DNA from: Camarhynchus parvulus
Taxonomy: Eukaryota; Chordata; Aves; Passeriformes; Thraupidae
DNA length: 64,000 bases
Direction of reading: 5' to 3'
NCBI RefSeq assembly: GCF_901933205.1
Contig: NC_044571.1
Coordinates: 72,789,689 to 72,853,688 of the forward strand
Numbering within the stretch: position 1 is the stretch's first letter; every line of letters starts with the position of its first letter. Below are positions 1-13,800 of this stretch, piece by piece. The notes under the pieces were generated by a model. It made no database searches and was not told the DNA's origin. It worked only from the letters and a program-made list of their open reading frames with translations. A program made the position numbers and the translations under genes.

Positions 1-1629
1 TTTATAAATCAGTGAAAGTGTGTCCTGCTAATGTAGGCCAATCTTGGAGCTTATCCTTTCTCTCCCAGCTGTCAGGATTTCCTAAATAACTTTCTGCATA
101 ATCCAGCCACAAGTATCAAGAAGAGGAGGGTCATGAGTCATCCAGGCTCTAACAAGCCTGGTACAAGGTTTATGACCTTCTTTGAAGGTTTCCTGTGCTT
201 GTTCTTGTTTTCTTTAATTTCCTCCCCGTTTGTTTTGTGACTTTCACCATATAAGCTCCATTTCTTCTCCCAGTAAAGTCTTTAGGTGTTTGTCATCCAT
301 TCCAGTGGGACCAGGAATAAACTGGAATTGCTAAATTGTTCACTTCAGCCTGCCCTTGCCAAGCTGATCCTGCCAAGTGTTAGCTTAGTTTTTTAACAAG
401 AAAAAAAAGTAAATATATGTGGATAAAAATTGAACTGATTTGTTTTGCCAGAGGGAAATGGTTCATTTGGAGGCATCTCTTGGGAAAGCAAATAATTGCA
501 AAGTTGGATTTTAAAACCATGAGTAAAGATACTGATGGTACCTGGATTTAATCCAGAATTTCATTATTTAAGGTACACCAGGGATATAGGAGACCCAAGT
601 TCAGTTCTCTCAGCTTAGTGTGAAAACTTGAGGCCATGCCTCTGGCTTTCCAAGGGACAGCCTGCCTGCTACGAGCTTTCAGGGAACCCTGGGGAAAGAG
701 TGTCCTCCTCTCAGACCCTTACATTCATTTTGTTTAGCTCCATATAAATGGCCATTTGTTACAGCAAGGCTCAGAAAGTAGGGACATCCTGGCTGGGTGA
801 ATAAACTGACCATCATGCTAGAGAAAATCTATTTCTGCTTCAATAACTATTCAGCTGCTTTATGTAGAACAGTTAGATCAGGAGAATTTGAGAGAATCAT
901 GTCTCCACCCTGTGCTGCAACTTACTCAATACCTCCTTTGAAAAGATCAGTGTCTTCTAGCCTAGTATTTCCCCCACAGGCTTGGGTTTGGATTACCCAG
1001 CAGCCTCAGATGAGCATAGCTGTGCTCCAGCCACACAACCAAACCCTGTAGCAGGAGCTTATTCAGTGCTTGTGGGTTGTGTGCTGGGAGAGAGAAAGGC
1101 TGAGCAGCCTTCTCATGTTGCATCAGTACGTGGTGTGTCTCTAGCAAGGTTCAGTAACACCTTATATTTGTCATTGTTTCTCAGTAATTTCTGTAAATGG
1201 CTTTTAACCCTGAGTATGAGTCCTGTTCTGATCAAGGTGAATGTGTAGTTCTCTGTTTATCGTGCATTATGTGTCCCCTCTCTATTTGGAGAGCCTACAG
1301 GAGATGAAATATTTTCTCCAAGACTTCAGTACAAAGGGAAACAAATACAAATAGCACAAATGGTGTGGGCTGTGTCTATATTATTGTCCTTTGCTAAATG
1401 CTATGGGTTTTACAGCTTGGGCTGTAAAAGTTCAGTGAGGATAGTCCCTAACAGATGTTGTGTCAGAATCTGCTGAATTATCCTGCAAGTGCCTCTCACC
1501 TTTCGCTGAAATGTGGTCAAATAAATTACTTTTTGTCAGCAGGTATGGGAAGTCACTGCCTGGTTCTCACTCTCAGGCAAGTAGCTGATTTGCTTTCCTT
1601 TATTTTGTGTATTTTATGTCCTTTTGCAG
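1..1629 (+). other. ARHGAP20 intron (5' part outside window)
   Basis: The sequence is AT-rich intron upstream of exon A. I looked for the exon before the PH domain and saw no reading frame that matches the ARHGAP20 N-terminus, so it lies to the left. No repeat was recognised. Confidence 0.7.
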
Positions 1630-1800
1630 GGAAGGCTGCTTGTCCCCTATCAGCCCAGAGTCATGGCCCCTTGTGCAGTCTTTCATATGCCACAACCGAG
1701 TGCTCATCCTGGACGGCCACGTGCAGCTGAAGACGAGTCTGCAAACCCAGGAGCGACACCTTTTCCTCTTCACAGACCTTCTGGTTGTTGCCAAGTCCAA
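1630..1800 (+). CDS. ARHGAP20: ARHGAP20 exon A: start of PH-like domain
   Basis: The exon has acceptor ttttgcag and donor GTGAGT, is 171 nt long, and enters and leaves with a split codon (one base in, two out). It encodes the first PH strands, including VLILDGHVQLK and the hallmark HLFLFTDLLVVAKSK, where RhoGEF/GAP PH domains carry an xLFLFxDxLVVAK motif. It follows at least one upstream exon, because the frame is open through the acceptor and no start codon fits. Other frames here are shadows. Confidence 0.95.
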
Positions 1801-4800
1801 GTGAGTAAGGCCCCTCAGGCACTGCTCCTGCAGAGCAGACCTTTTCTTCAGTGGAACATAGCATGGATTTCCAGAATGCTTTTATGGTAGCAAATCTTCC
1901 CTAAATCATAAGGAAACATTTTATTTTGACCTCTCCAGGGACCTTTGAAAGCCTCATAGCCATAGAGGAATTTCAAGATGCAAGATTTTATGGAAGTATC
2001 AGATGTTCTTTCATATATTTCTTGTTTTCTGTCATCTTCTCCACTTTGGGAGTGCAGTGTCACAAAAGACTCATTGGCACTCTGCTATGTCCAATGTGCT
2101 ACCTTCAACTTCTTGTTTTAGACAGGTCATCTTCATCCTTTGGGGTTTGGATAACACCAGTGGTTGTGTTGTATAGGGATTAGAGGTTTTAACCCTTACC
2201 TGGAAGCTGCTTTGATACACGCCAGGGATGAGCAGCTGTATAAAAATAGAGATTGCAGGCAGCACTGCGATGTCTGTCTCTGTAGCTTGTCCTGTGCCAG
2301 AAGGAAGGGGCATGGGGAAGGGGAAGCCATGCTGAGCAGTCTGGGTAGTGTTCATGTGTAATCAGGCTTGCTGTTGAGCTCTGATTATTCACTCTACCAT
2401 TCACAATTAAATCACATTTACAAGCTGTGTCGAGCGTGCCAGCTTCATGCGGCATTTGTGGTTTAAGGCAGTTTTAGAGGGTGCTTTCACTTGCTGTTAT
2501 GGGTTATGGAGAAATAATAATAAAAAATCCTGATGTAGCTTCACTCTCTGTTAGGCACTGTGTTGTGGTTTCACAGGGTGGGCAGTCTCAATGTGAATCC
2601 TGGGCTTTTGCAACGTGTCGTTTTGCTTAAGCAATTGTTTCAGGGGCTTCTGGGAAAAGCCAGAAGAAGTCTGTGTTTTCTGTAGAAATCCGAGCTGTGT
2701 CTGTTTGAATCACACATAGTAGACATAAGCCCCCCAGCTGAACTCCCTCACTTGATGTGGTGTGACAACACAGAGGATATTTTACACAAAACATGTTCCG
2801 CTATGGGTGGGCGGAGAACATAAGTATGTTTAGGGGAAATCTTGGTGTTCTACCAGCACCAGCAGTAACAGCATTGTTACTGTATTGATTTGTGTTTGTT
2901 GCTGGTTCAGGGTGGAATTCACCCCACCTAATTTCAGCTGTAAAGTGAAATACTTGCAACTTGCATACGTTTCTGGGTTCTTCTTACAGGCACTGAGGCA
3001 AAACCAGCTCCTGACTGTGGCAAACTCCCCTGTGCTCAGAGAGCATTGATGGGTGAGGGCAGTGCTCTTGGGAGTCTCTCTCTCTGTCCACTGGCTATTC
3101 AGTGGGCATGGTCCACTAGCTTAGTTCCTTAATTGTAGAGGAGTATGGTCAGGAGGGATAAAGCCCCCTTCCCTGGTCAGCCTGCTGAGCACAAGCTGTG
3201 TTACAGCCCCTGAGCTGCACTTTACTGCAGGTTTGGCTGGGTCCCAGTGGGACTATTTGCATAGGAAAGCACTAGTTGGTGTAACCGCACAAAAATCTGG
3301 TCCCCAGGGAGTAATAACAGCTCCTACAGCATGTGATTTAATGTGGTGAAGAGAAACAATGTTAAAAAAGGTGGAAGAGAACAATTTGTGCTTTTGCATG
3401 TGAAAAAGGTGGGGGAGCAAGTCTTTGCTAGAAATGGCAAAAATAGTATTTTGAGTGATTTTACTTCGTGTATTTTGAAGAACTAATTGGGATGTTCTCT
3501 CTACAGCTGCCCTGTCAGCAATTAAAGCATCAGAGCTGTCACTAATGAATACTACTTAAAAATCAGCATTTTTAAAGCTGTCTCACACTAAAATGCCAAT
3601 GCTGATTCCTAGAAGGAAAACCCAAGTGTGTGTTTTGCTATGTGGCCGTGACTGTTGACTGCCATTGACTTTTTAATAGCTGGTGCAAAGTCAAAACAGT
3701 AAAACTAGGACAGAATTAGTGATACAGTTGAATCTGACTTAACTTCAGAATTATTCCTTGTGAATAATTCTCTCTTAAGTAGTTTTTCAGCTTGGGGCAT
3801 ATGAACCCCTAAGGTACCTTTGGTCCAGCTGGGCCCATTCGGGTGGGAGCTCAGGTGCAGGTGACCAGCCACTGCACAAACGGAGCTCATGTACAATCAG
3901 GCTTTGGATGGACAGCAAGTGGGGACAGGTTTTTGGTAAAGAGAACAAGTATCTTTTGTCCTCTGAGCTTGCTGAGTAAACTGCTTGTACATGACTGAGC
4001 TCCTGCTTAAAGGCAACAAATTGGCATTGCTCCCTTAGGAATTTGTGAGGGGTGAGTCCTCTCCATAACTGGTCCATGTATGACTTTGGACAAGAGCCTG
4101 TGGGTTCATTTTTTTTGCTGCTTTCTAATAATATCTGAAATACAAACTGCTACAGTTTCCTATGATGCATTATACTAGTTTATTAAAAAATAAGAGTGGT
4201 ACTCACATGCTGTGCTTCTCTGCTGCCCTGTCCTTCACTACCTTCATGTCAGGGTTAAGTCACAAATTAATTTATTGAAAGAGTTTTTCTAACGAAACCA
4301 AAATCAAATACATAAAATGTTACACTCTTTTTTATGTATTGATTAGATTTCTTACAGAGAGCGTATGTCTTTATTTGGCAGAGTAAATATTACAAGGATC
4401 TGTTAGTTCAGTGATGAAGGTGTCTCACATATGTTTTTGTGTGAGAGACACAGAGAAATTGTTTCCTTTTTCTCCTTTGTGATGTACACCTGCATACATA
4501 TACGTGCCTTTTAAGGGTATTTTCCTGAAGTGGCTGGACATAGAAATGAATGGCTGAGTTCATACATGGAATTATGGCAGCAGTAGATCCATAAATGCTT
4601 TTGTCAGAGAATTCAGTTAAGAAGATTAGCAAATCTGGAGAGAAATTAATCTCCCATCTGTTATCGGTTGCAAGGTATCCAATTGTAAGCAAAGGGAACT
4701 GTGTGTACTCTGCAGAGGTGGCATAACTTGGGGTGTGCCAGTATCTACAGCATTGATCTTCATGATTTTTCTGTTGATTTCAGTTGATTTGGAATCTGCC

Positions 4801-7800
4801 TGATATTCACAGTAACATTTGCTAGGGGACTTCCTTAAAAATATACAACACTCATTAAATTGTTACTGTACCCATTTTTTAAATGTTCTGTCATGCTGCT
4901 TCCTTAGTCAGCAATATATTCATTTCTAAAGGTAATACTTTGGCATTTAAATAGAAGACCCATGTTTCACAAATGCTAAGAAGCCATGGATTGCATAAAG
5001 GACATGGCAGATAGGGATAAAATTACACTTCAGGCTCTTTAGATGTTAATGGAGGCTACTGTTTCAGCACCTCTGGAAACCAGGCCACTTGAATACTGAT
5101 GGTAGCTGAAAGCTGTGACTAGACATGGCAAACAGGGAAGAATATACATCAAGCATGACTGGAGAACATCCTTGTGTTTCTGCCAACACCCTGCTGACAC
5201 CTGCTACTGGCACTGTAGGGATCTGGCTTTATAGACTGTAAATATTAAAAAATGAAACAGCATGTAGAGTGTTCAATGTACTGGGTAATGGCAAAAAGAA
5301 GTTGAGGAGAAAGGGAGGATCAGCAGATTGATTTGGTGGAGTCAGACCAGACATCCATTTATTAACATCTACATTAGAATTCACAGCTGTATTTTTTTGT
5401 AAATCTACATTTTCACAATTAATTCAGTGGTCAGTCAGAATACAGTTATTTTTGTATTCTTGACAGACCTTACTTGTTGCATCATAAACTCATTTGCTAA
5501 CAAGCATGTTGAAATATGCTCCTGTTCTTTAAGTTTCTCTTTAATTGGGTAGCAAAATTTAATAAAGAGAGGTAAAATGTTCAGCTGATCAGGAGACACC
5601 ATAGACTTAGGTTTGATGAGTACTGATGGTTCTTTCTTGACCTTCCTCTGGATGTGCTCCTCTATCCCACCACACCTGTTAGCACAGTGTCAGCTGGAAA
5701 ACTCAGACCAGCCAGGTTCATCTATGTCCTCTTTAAAGCCACAAGGTTCAAGTGCTTTCATGTTTCAGACTGTGTTAGTTCAGTCTGTCCCAAATCAAAT
5801 ACCTTGTAAACAAGGCTAATCTCAGGGAAGGTAGTCCATGTGTCCCAAAGCCCTAAGAAACTGCTCACCTGGCATATTTATTTATAGAGCACTAATCACC
5901 ATGGTGCCCAGCACTGTCCCCATCCACATTTGCAGCACAGTGGTGAGCTGATGTGCTCTTGGTTTCAGGGAGGTGTCTCCTCCAGCCTTTCCCTGCTGGC
6001 CCAGGAGAACCATAGCTCAGGTAATTCTGCAGGGCTTGAAGTGAGTGGCTCTAGCAGTGCTACAGAGCTGGATTGACTTTGGGAGTTTTTACTTGTTTCT
6101 CACATAGCACAAGCACTCACTAAACCTACAAAGGAAGGACACTTATATAGAGACATCTACTGGAAGAGTTGAAGTTAAAATGTGAAATTCTGTACATTTG
6201 ACCTTTACTCAATTGTTTAGTTGCATAAAACATAGGAAGGGCTACGTTTTTAAAAATTGGGAAGATTATGTCTTATCCTTGTAGATGAGTAAATGTTTTG
6301 AGATTGCTCAAGGTCTTGGCTCATTCTCCAAGTGATGTGTTCCTAAAGCTACCATGTAGAAGGTTTGTGAAGGCTGTGTGGTGACCTGTGGTGTAGTTAA
6401 CACAAATAGCAATTTTCTACTCTTTTTTTCTTCAGGTTTGCTTCATTTGCCCTGGCCTAGTTGTCACTACTTAAACTCATCATCATTTTTGACCCTGAGA
6501 CTAAGCAATAGAACTGCATTGTGAACTCCTCAATGGCATTAAAGTCACTGAAATGAGAGTCAAATACAAGTGGTAACCTTTGCCTCATAGCTAGATTTGG
6601 AGGGCAACTCTAGACATGGACAGCTTTCCCCCAAGACTGGGAATGTCCAGGGATGCTAGAAGTAAACTGTTTATCACAGAAATAAGAGACTGGTTGATCC
6701 CATTTAAATGAAAAATTGGTGTGTTTTTATATGCAACCCAATAAAACATTTTCTTCAACTGAAGCAGAAGTGCTTCTTCTGTCAGCTCCAGTGCAAACCT
6801 CACATGTGCCTGAAGGAAGAAAATCTGCTGTCTGTGCTTTCATGTGTGTGACACACCTGTGAATTTCCACCTGCAGGTCACACTCTCATTTCAAGCTGAA
6901 GTGCCAAGCACGTCTCTGTGAGATGTGGACAGCATTTTGTACAGAAGAAGTGTGTGAAGGCAGCACAGACCCAGACAGGTCCTTTGTTTTGGGCTGGCCC
7001 ACCACAAACTGTGTGGCAAACTTCAGGTAAGAATTGAGAGAGATTTTATTTAACAAGTTATGTAAATGTTTCTAGGCTGACAAGTCATGAGACTATCACA
7101 GATTCATTTCAGCACCAGTGAATGTGGGGAGCAGGAACTTGCTGATTCTCAAACCAATTCCTTCTACTGCTCTGAGGAAGCTGCCCTCCATACCTCATCT
7201 TCCGTCTCACTTATCATTTTAAAAATTGAGAAAATACATGATTTGGCAAAGCACTTTCTGTGCTGCAAACTTGCTTAGTGGAAATTACCTTTTTTTGGTA
7301 TAACTGGCAAATACCTTGACTAATTAATAAGATGAACTACAAATATTAAGCAGCCAAGCTAATGAAAGGATCAAAGACACTCTTGTATGACAATTTTAAA
7401 CAGAAGGCCATGTATTGGAAGTAGCAGAAAACTTACAGTGAAATAATGACCTTTGTCCTATTTCTCTTTTTTCATTTAATTGTGCCAGAGAAAATGTCAA
7501 AATTCCTCTTAAAGCCGAATCTCTGAATTTTAATATCAAGAAAAAAATTTTGGCTGTCTTTGCAGCATTGACTGTAAGACACATAAGAGCTGTAGAGGTA
7601 ATTTCAGTGATTAGGATAATTTTAGTCTCAGCAGGAGGGCTCTTTCATTGCTTTGAACGAGGGGAGGGCACCGTCCCCCTGAAATCCCAGCTGCTTTGCC
7701 TGAGTCTCAGGAATCACATTTTCTTCTTTATCAACACAGAGCAAAAGCTGGAGTATCTGGCTTAATTTCTATGTCCCATTGTCCATACCTAAGGACAATG

Positions 7801-10800
7801 TTGTCTACAAATTGCACTCTCCTGAGCTGGTTGTGCTGTTTGTTTTTTACACATAATAGTCTCGAAACAGAGATGAAATTTTCTGTTGATTTTCAATTGA
7901 AGTCTTGCCAAAATTTCAGGAGCTCTGCTCTAAAGACAGTATGTGATCCTTTATAGATAACTGAAAGTAGTTGAATAAGAAAGCAATAGCTTCAGTCAAA
8001 AACAGCTAGAGATTTACAGAAGTGAAATTATTTGATGTCTGGAGTTACAAAGAAAAATCTAAAGGGCCATGCGTGAATGCATAGATGTGTTTGTGAATGC
8101 ATCGAGTAGGTTTGTAGTTCCCTAAATGCCTGCTGTGTGAATTTGAAAAACTAGATTTGCAAAAGCAGCAGTGGAAATAGCAGTTACATTTGGGCTAGGA
8201 TTTAAATCAAGAAAGTTGAAGCAAAATTAGGTTAGATTCCTTGAACTGTCATATTATTAGCTATATTTTACTGGGCTGCTTTTTATCCTTCCAAGTATAC
8301 ACATGAGATAAAGAGAAATGAGATAAGCCTCGAAATGTCCGAAGTTAAGCCCTACTAAGTACAGTGGGCTTTTATGTGCTTTGTGATGTTCTGATAAAAC
8401 AAGTAATAAATAGGAATTAGAGTGGAAAGAAATCTGTGTATCTGAGGAAATACCTTTAAACTTTTGAATTAAGCTTTTTTTTTTAAGTGCCCTCCTCTTC
8501 TATTTGGACATTACTTTCAGAGTTAAACACATTTCCTACGAAATTCACTGGTGAAGCTTTACCTTCTGTGGCAAAAGTGGTAACTGGCGATTTTGATCTC
8601 CCTGACAGGGTTTTCCGCTGACTTTGCAGGGAAGCAGACTTTTCGTTCAAATCTGGATAAACCTTTTAGTTTTTGTAGGTATTTATGAAATTGCAATCAA
8701 GAGAAGGTTCATTCCATTGTGGTTTGTAGAAGGACTGTTTTGGTATTAGAATGATGGCTGATTTGTCCTGTTTTTCCTTTAATTCTTTCAGGTCTGCAGA
8801 ACAAAAGGAAACATGGCTATCTGTTTTGCAAAGGTACTTTATTATATGGTCTTTAAAGACACTGAGAAGAGCCCTGGTCTAGACCAGTGATTCCCAAGTT
8901 GTGGTGCTTATGCCATCATGATAGATAAGCTCTTTTGAATATCAAGAAAAAAAATCTCATGCCTTCTCCCTCAGAAGATGTTGTGTGCTTTATGCAACAA
9001 TCCCTGTGCAAGGAGGGAATTGCTTCTCTGTGCTCAGCAGAAAACTGGAGCAATTTCTGTCACACATTGTTCCTTCCCAACGCAGCAACAGGAGCCTCTG
9101 CCACCATGGCTTGAGTTGAGCCTGGAGCTCTTTCCGTGGTGGTGGCATTTAAGCAAGCCCAGCTCAGAAACCTCTGCTCTAACCTGTCTGCTGCTCAAGG
9201 CTGGCTGTATTTTGTTCTGAAAAAACATACCCAGTGCTGTAGGGTTCTGTTTTCTGTTTGCCCAGTTCTTCTGGTTGAGGCTTGTGTCTTTACCTGCTTC
9301 TTCAGAGTACCTGGGTTGTTTTAATCATCCTGCTGAGATGATTTCCACTTTGCTGTTCTCCTGTTCAGTCCTTTAAACTAGTCTGTACTGATGGAACTGA
9401 TTCCAGGAGGAGTCTGTAGTGCAGACTCAGGCATCACAATGATGGGTAGTTTTAGCTTGATTTTGTTCCATTTTTTGTCTGCTGCTTACTCTGATTTCTG
9501 CAATGAACTTTAGTGCAAGAGGGCATTACTAGGGGCCACAGTCAGCCTCCCTTCCAGACACTGCTGGGTGCTCTCTTGTCCTCAAGATCTTTCTACCGCA
9601 GTACATCTGCAAACCATCTCCTTCTTACCAAGTTACTGCTTGATTGCTGTAAAAATCTGTGTCTTGCTATTTATGTGTGCAGTATTAAAAATTTACTTGT
9701 TTTGTACTTGTTTTGTCAGTCGGATAAGAGAAGAGAAAGAAAAGGACAATCCTAAAAGCATCCGCCTGACGATAATTGCAAAGGACATGGGGACTTGTGC
9801 ATACGTAAGTGTTCTTCAGATAAACTGGGCTCCAAATCCACATCACCTAGGAGTGCTAGTCACCTGCAAATCCTTTGGATATTGAGCGGTTTCCTTTGGT
9901 TTGCAATCTCCTTTAAGGATTCAGCCCCTCAAAAAGTCTTGGCATAGACCGCCCTGTCTGTTCCCTGTCTTTAATACACAATTTCTGTTTTAAGGGCAGT
10001 GTGCTTGGTAAGAAATACTGGTTCTGGCACATGAAGTAAAGACTGTACAGTGTGAAGTCCCAAGAAACACCTCTAGTAGAATTTATGCATAAGCATCTCC
10101 AGAAATGTTCGCTTTTTTTTTGTTTTGCTTATAAAACTTACCTAATCCCACAGCTGCCTTCATGAAATTCTTCAAAGTTGCAGTTGTTTTATTGTTTATA
10201 ATAATCTTAAGTCAGTAAATCAGTGTATAAGAGCACCCTGAAATTGCCCTAAGCATGTTAATCATCAAATAATTTATTTTGGTGAATTTATAGGCAAAGA
10301 CTAGATGGTAAAGGAAGGTCTTTTTGAGTATATAATTTTTAACCTATGTAAGCTAAATTCTTGTATGTAGCCAGTTCCATAGAGATACCTTAGCATTCAG
10401 TGATAATCAAACCATTCTTCCTCTGCTTTATGTCATTTCTTTCTAACTGTGCTTGTGACATCTGTATTTCAAGCTCAGAATCCTAAGGAGCACGGACAAG
10501 GGCATAAGAAATTTTCACAGAAGTTAGATTTCACTGTAAGTCTTTGCCCAATAATGACTCTCCACTTAGAATTCTATATTTGCATAGATGTAAGCATAAA
10601 GGAATCTGCCTTTTTGTTGTTTTTTTTTTTTCCCAGAAAATCATTATTAAGGTAAACAATGACAGAATTGCCAGGTTGCTAAGACAAAAGTTAATAAGCA
10701 ATACTAATAATTGTGACAGTTCAAATGCAGGATAGCAGATGAAGGTCTGCTCAGGTGTAAAAGTCTATAAATCATACATGCACTCAGGTGTTGCAGTCTT

Positions 10801-13800
10801 GTGCCAGGGTTTGTTGGGGCTTTCTGCAGTGTCTTTTCTCCTTAGCTATAATTAGCTCATGTGCCATATATGGTCCCTTGATACTGACAGTCCTAGGAAT
10901 GGCACTCTGTAGTCTAGATATTATCAGTAATAATTCAGTAGAGGAACAGATGGAAATCTTGTGATGCACATAGTTCTTACGGTGCTGTGGTTCCTGTGCT
11001 ACAGCAGCTGGAGACACCCAAGAATTATTTCATTTTTGGACAGTAGAGAAGGCTGAACACAAGGCACAAACTGTATTCTAGCCAAGAGCAAAACTTATGC
11101 AAATGTGCTGACCTACGCCTGACAGCCAGATGTCATTGCTTCAGGCAAATTTAAATTTTTTATGGTATGAGCATTCAGATCTGTCCTGAAGCAAGATACA
11201 CAGTATTCTCACTACTTTGCTTTCATTGCAGTGGCAGCTTGTTACTGCCAGGGTCTTAGACAAAGGTACAGCTCAGATCTTTTTTAAATGCAAACCGTCA
11301 GGGGTTTGTTTCACCTGAACATCTTATGGCCAGCATAAAACTGATGTGCGACAGGGTATTGCAGACTCTCTTGGGACTGGCAGTAAACATCTGCATCCCA
11401 GCTCTTCCACCTTCTGTTCTTTAAGGTGGGCCTGGGTGGTTTGTTGCAGTGGGCTTGCTTTGGTTCTGCCAAGCCTTTATTCTGGCCATGAAGCAGCTGC
11501 AATCCACAAGCTGTGCAGTCCTGGTGGCAGAGCCAAGCCAGCCTCTAACAGGGGCTCAGTGACCTGTGCTGGGTGTGTGGGAGCTGGCTGGGAGGCCCGG
11601 CCAGCGTGGGTGTGGTGCTGCAAGCATTGGAGCAGCCCATGGAGTGAGGAACAGGGCGCTGCCCAGCAGGGCAGGAGCAGCACTGGTGCCAGGCAGCAGG
11701 TGCTGAAATCTCCCTCTGGAAAGACAGCTGTGGGAAGTGGCACTTTGGCTGACACAGAGCTTGGCACTTTGTGCTGGTCACTGTAGCTGGTTAGAAAGTG
11801 GGGTCTCTGCTGCTCTGTGCTTTTCCACACTGCCTATCTGCAGATTCTGGAGGATGCTGGAAAGGTCTTGTTTTAACTGGATGGAACATTTCCAAGAGGA
11901 AGTGCTTCTGGTACTAAGCCAAATCTAGCTTTGAGAAATCGATATAGAATGTGGGAAAGGTTGTGGGGATGAACAGCCTGTGTACAATTCTTTCTTACCA
12001 CAGAGATCTTCAGTTGAAAAGGACAGAAATTAACAATTGATATATCACTGAAAAAAACTCCCTGAAATGTTTCATTTTTCAAAGGAAACTTCCATGCTTT
12101 TAAATTAATCAAACCATTATGTTTCCTTTATGCAGTGTATAAAAGTGCAGTTAGTGGTTCTGACTTCTTGCATATTTTAATGTGGAAGTCATGTCCCAGT
12201 AATTGTAATACTCTCTTCTGATTGAGCTGTTGGGGAAGCAGGAAGCAAATATGGAAAGTGTGTGACAAAGCAGAGGAATCAAACCTTGGTCTCAGACAGC
12301 TAGACCTTTATCTATGTAGTATATTTATCAAGTAAAATTTTAACAGGATATTCTCATTTTTTCTAACAATGAATTATGCAAAGCTACTGTGCTTCCGATA
12401 CTCTTTGCAAATCCAAACTTTTAATTCCACTTTCCCCTTCTCTTTTTTTCTGTTCACAGTCAAAAACCCTAAATGTAACCAATGTTGATACAGCAAATGA
12501 TGTAATTCTGATGGCCTTGCAGCAGCTGGGAATTAATGTAAGTCCTTGCACCAGTTTTAACGAGTCTTTCTTTGTAGCTACTTTTAACAATCAGATCTTC
12601 CCCTTCACTTTTTCCAAGTTTTAGGATATGAACATTAATTAAATCCTTTAACATAGTAGTTCAGAGTTGTTGAAATGCAGCAGAAGTATCTTGTTAACAT
12701 ATAGACCTCCAGAGATTATCAAGTGCCTTAAAAGTTTTGAGTGAACCTCTCATCCCTGTAAGGGATCAGTCACGTTTCAAGTTGCTTTTAAATCAAGTTG
12801 CTTTCGCTGATGCCTAAGAGGAGATATCGTGACACAAGAAGTGAGAGTTAGATAGAGCTCCTTTTGCATGCTTCAGTGTGAACAAGAAGCCTGCTGGTCT
12901 GCCTGTTAGCTGGTTTCAAAGTGTGCAGACGTGCATGATCAGCTGTGTCCCCAGATTGCACTGCTCCCAAGTGTCCCAGTCAGGTACTCTAAATATCCTT
13001 GGACCTTTGGAGTTATGTGATGCACAAATGTAACTGAGTGCATGGAATCTGAATGCACCCAATTTAAACAGTGTCCTGAAACTGTTTTGGAAAAAGGCTT
13101 TTACAGAACTTATGATAATGCAGGGTAGTGTGCCAGATAGATGCAGTGATCCCTGCTAGATCAAGTCCTGCCTCAGCTGGCTTCCTTTGCCCTAAACCAG
13201 ACTAGGTAGTGCCTCAGTTGTGGTAGAGGATCAGTGCCAGGGACAAGAATTCTGTTTCTCTCACTGTGTTTCACAGCATGGCTCCAACCAGTACCAGTGA
13301 TCATCATACAGAAGCTCCTGGTGACAGCTTTTTAACTGGTCTATCAGCTTGCTGTTTGGGTAACAAGGTTTTTTAAAATGTTTTACTCATGATGCATACA
13401 TTGATCTCATTTCATGGAATCTGACAAGTCTTTCCTTACCACAGCCCTGAGTGTGAAGAGTCAAATATGATGAGCAAAATGCCACTGTTATGCTTCTCTG
13501 GGGCTTCTGGAGACTCACAGCAAAAGTTGGAGTAACCTCAGAATTTGCCTTCCCCAGCATCCATTATCCCTAATTTACACAGGCTTTTAATGCAGGAGTC
13601 TATTCTGATAGCTTGGCATTTCCCAGGCACAGCAATTTGTGTCTGCCCATCTTGTTATTGCTCAGACATCTCATTTACACCAGGGCTGGGGTCCTGGCTC
13701 AGAATCCAGTAGTCCATTTAATTAAGGAATCTCTGGAGTCGATAGAGGGATTGCAAGGTGAAAAGGATAAAAGGTGAATTAAAATTAGGATTTTAATTGC

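Noticed and set aside
11346..11830. Overlapping 146- and 117-codon ORFs on opposite strands in ARHGAP20 intron D-E
   Set aside because: They sit in a GC-richer intron patch, are low in complexity, have no family motif, and fit no splice phase of the gene.
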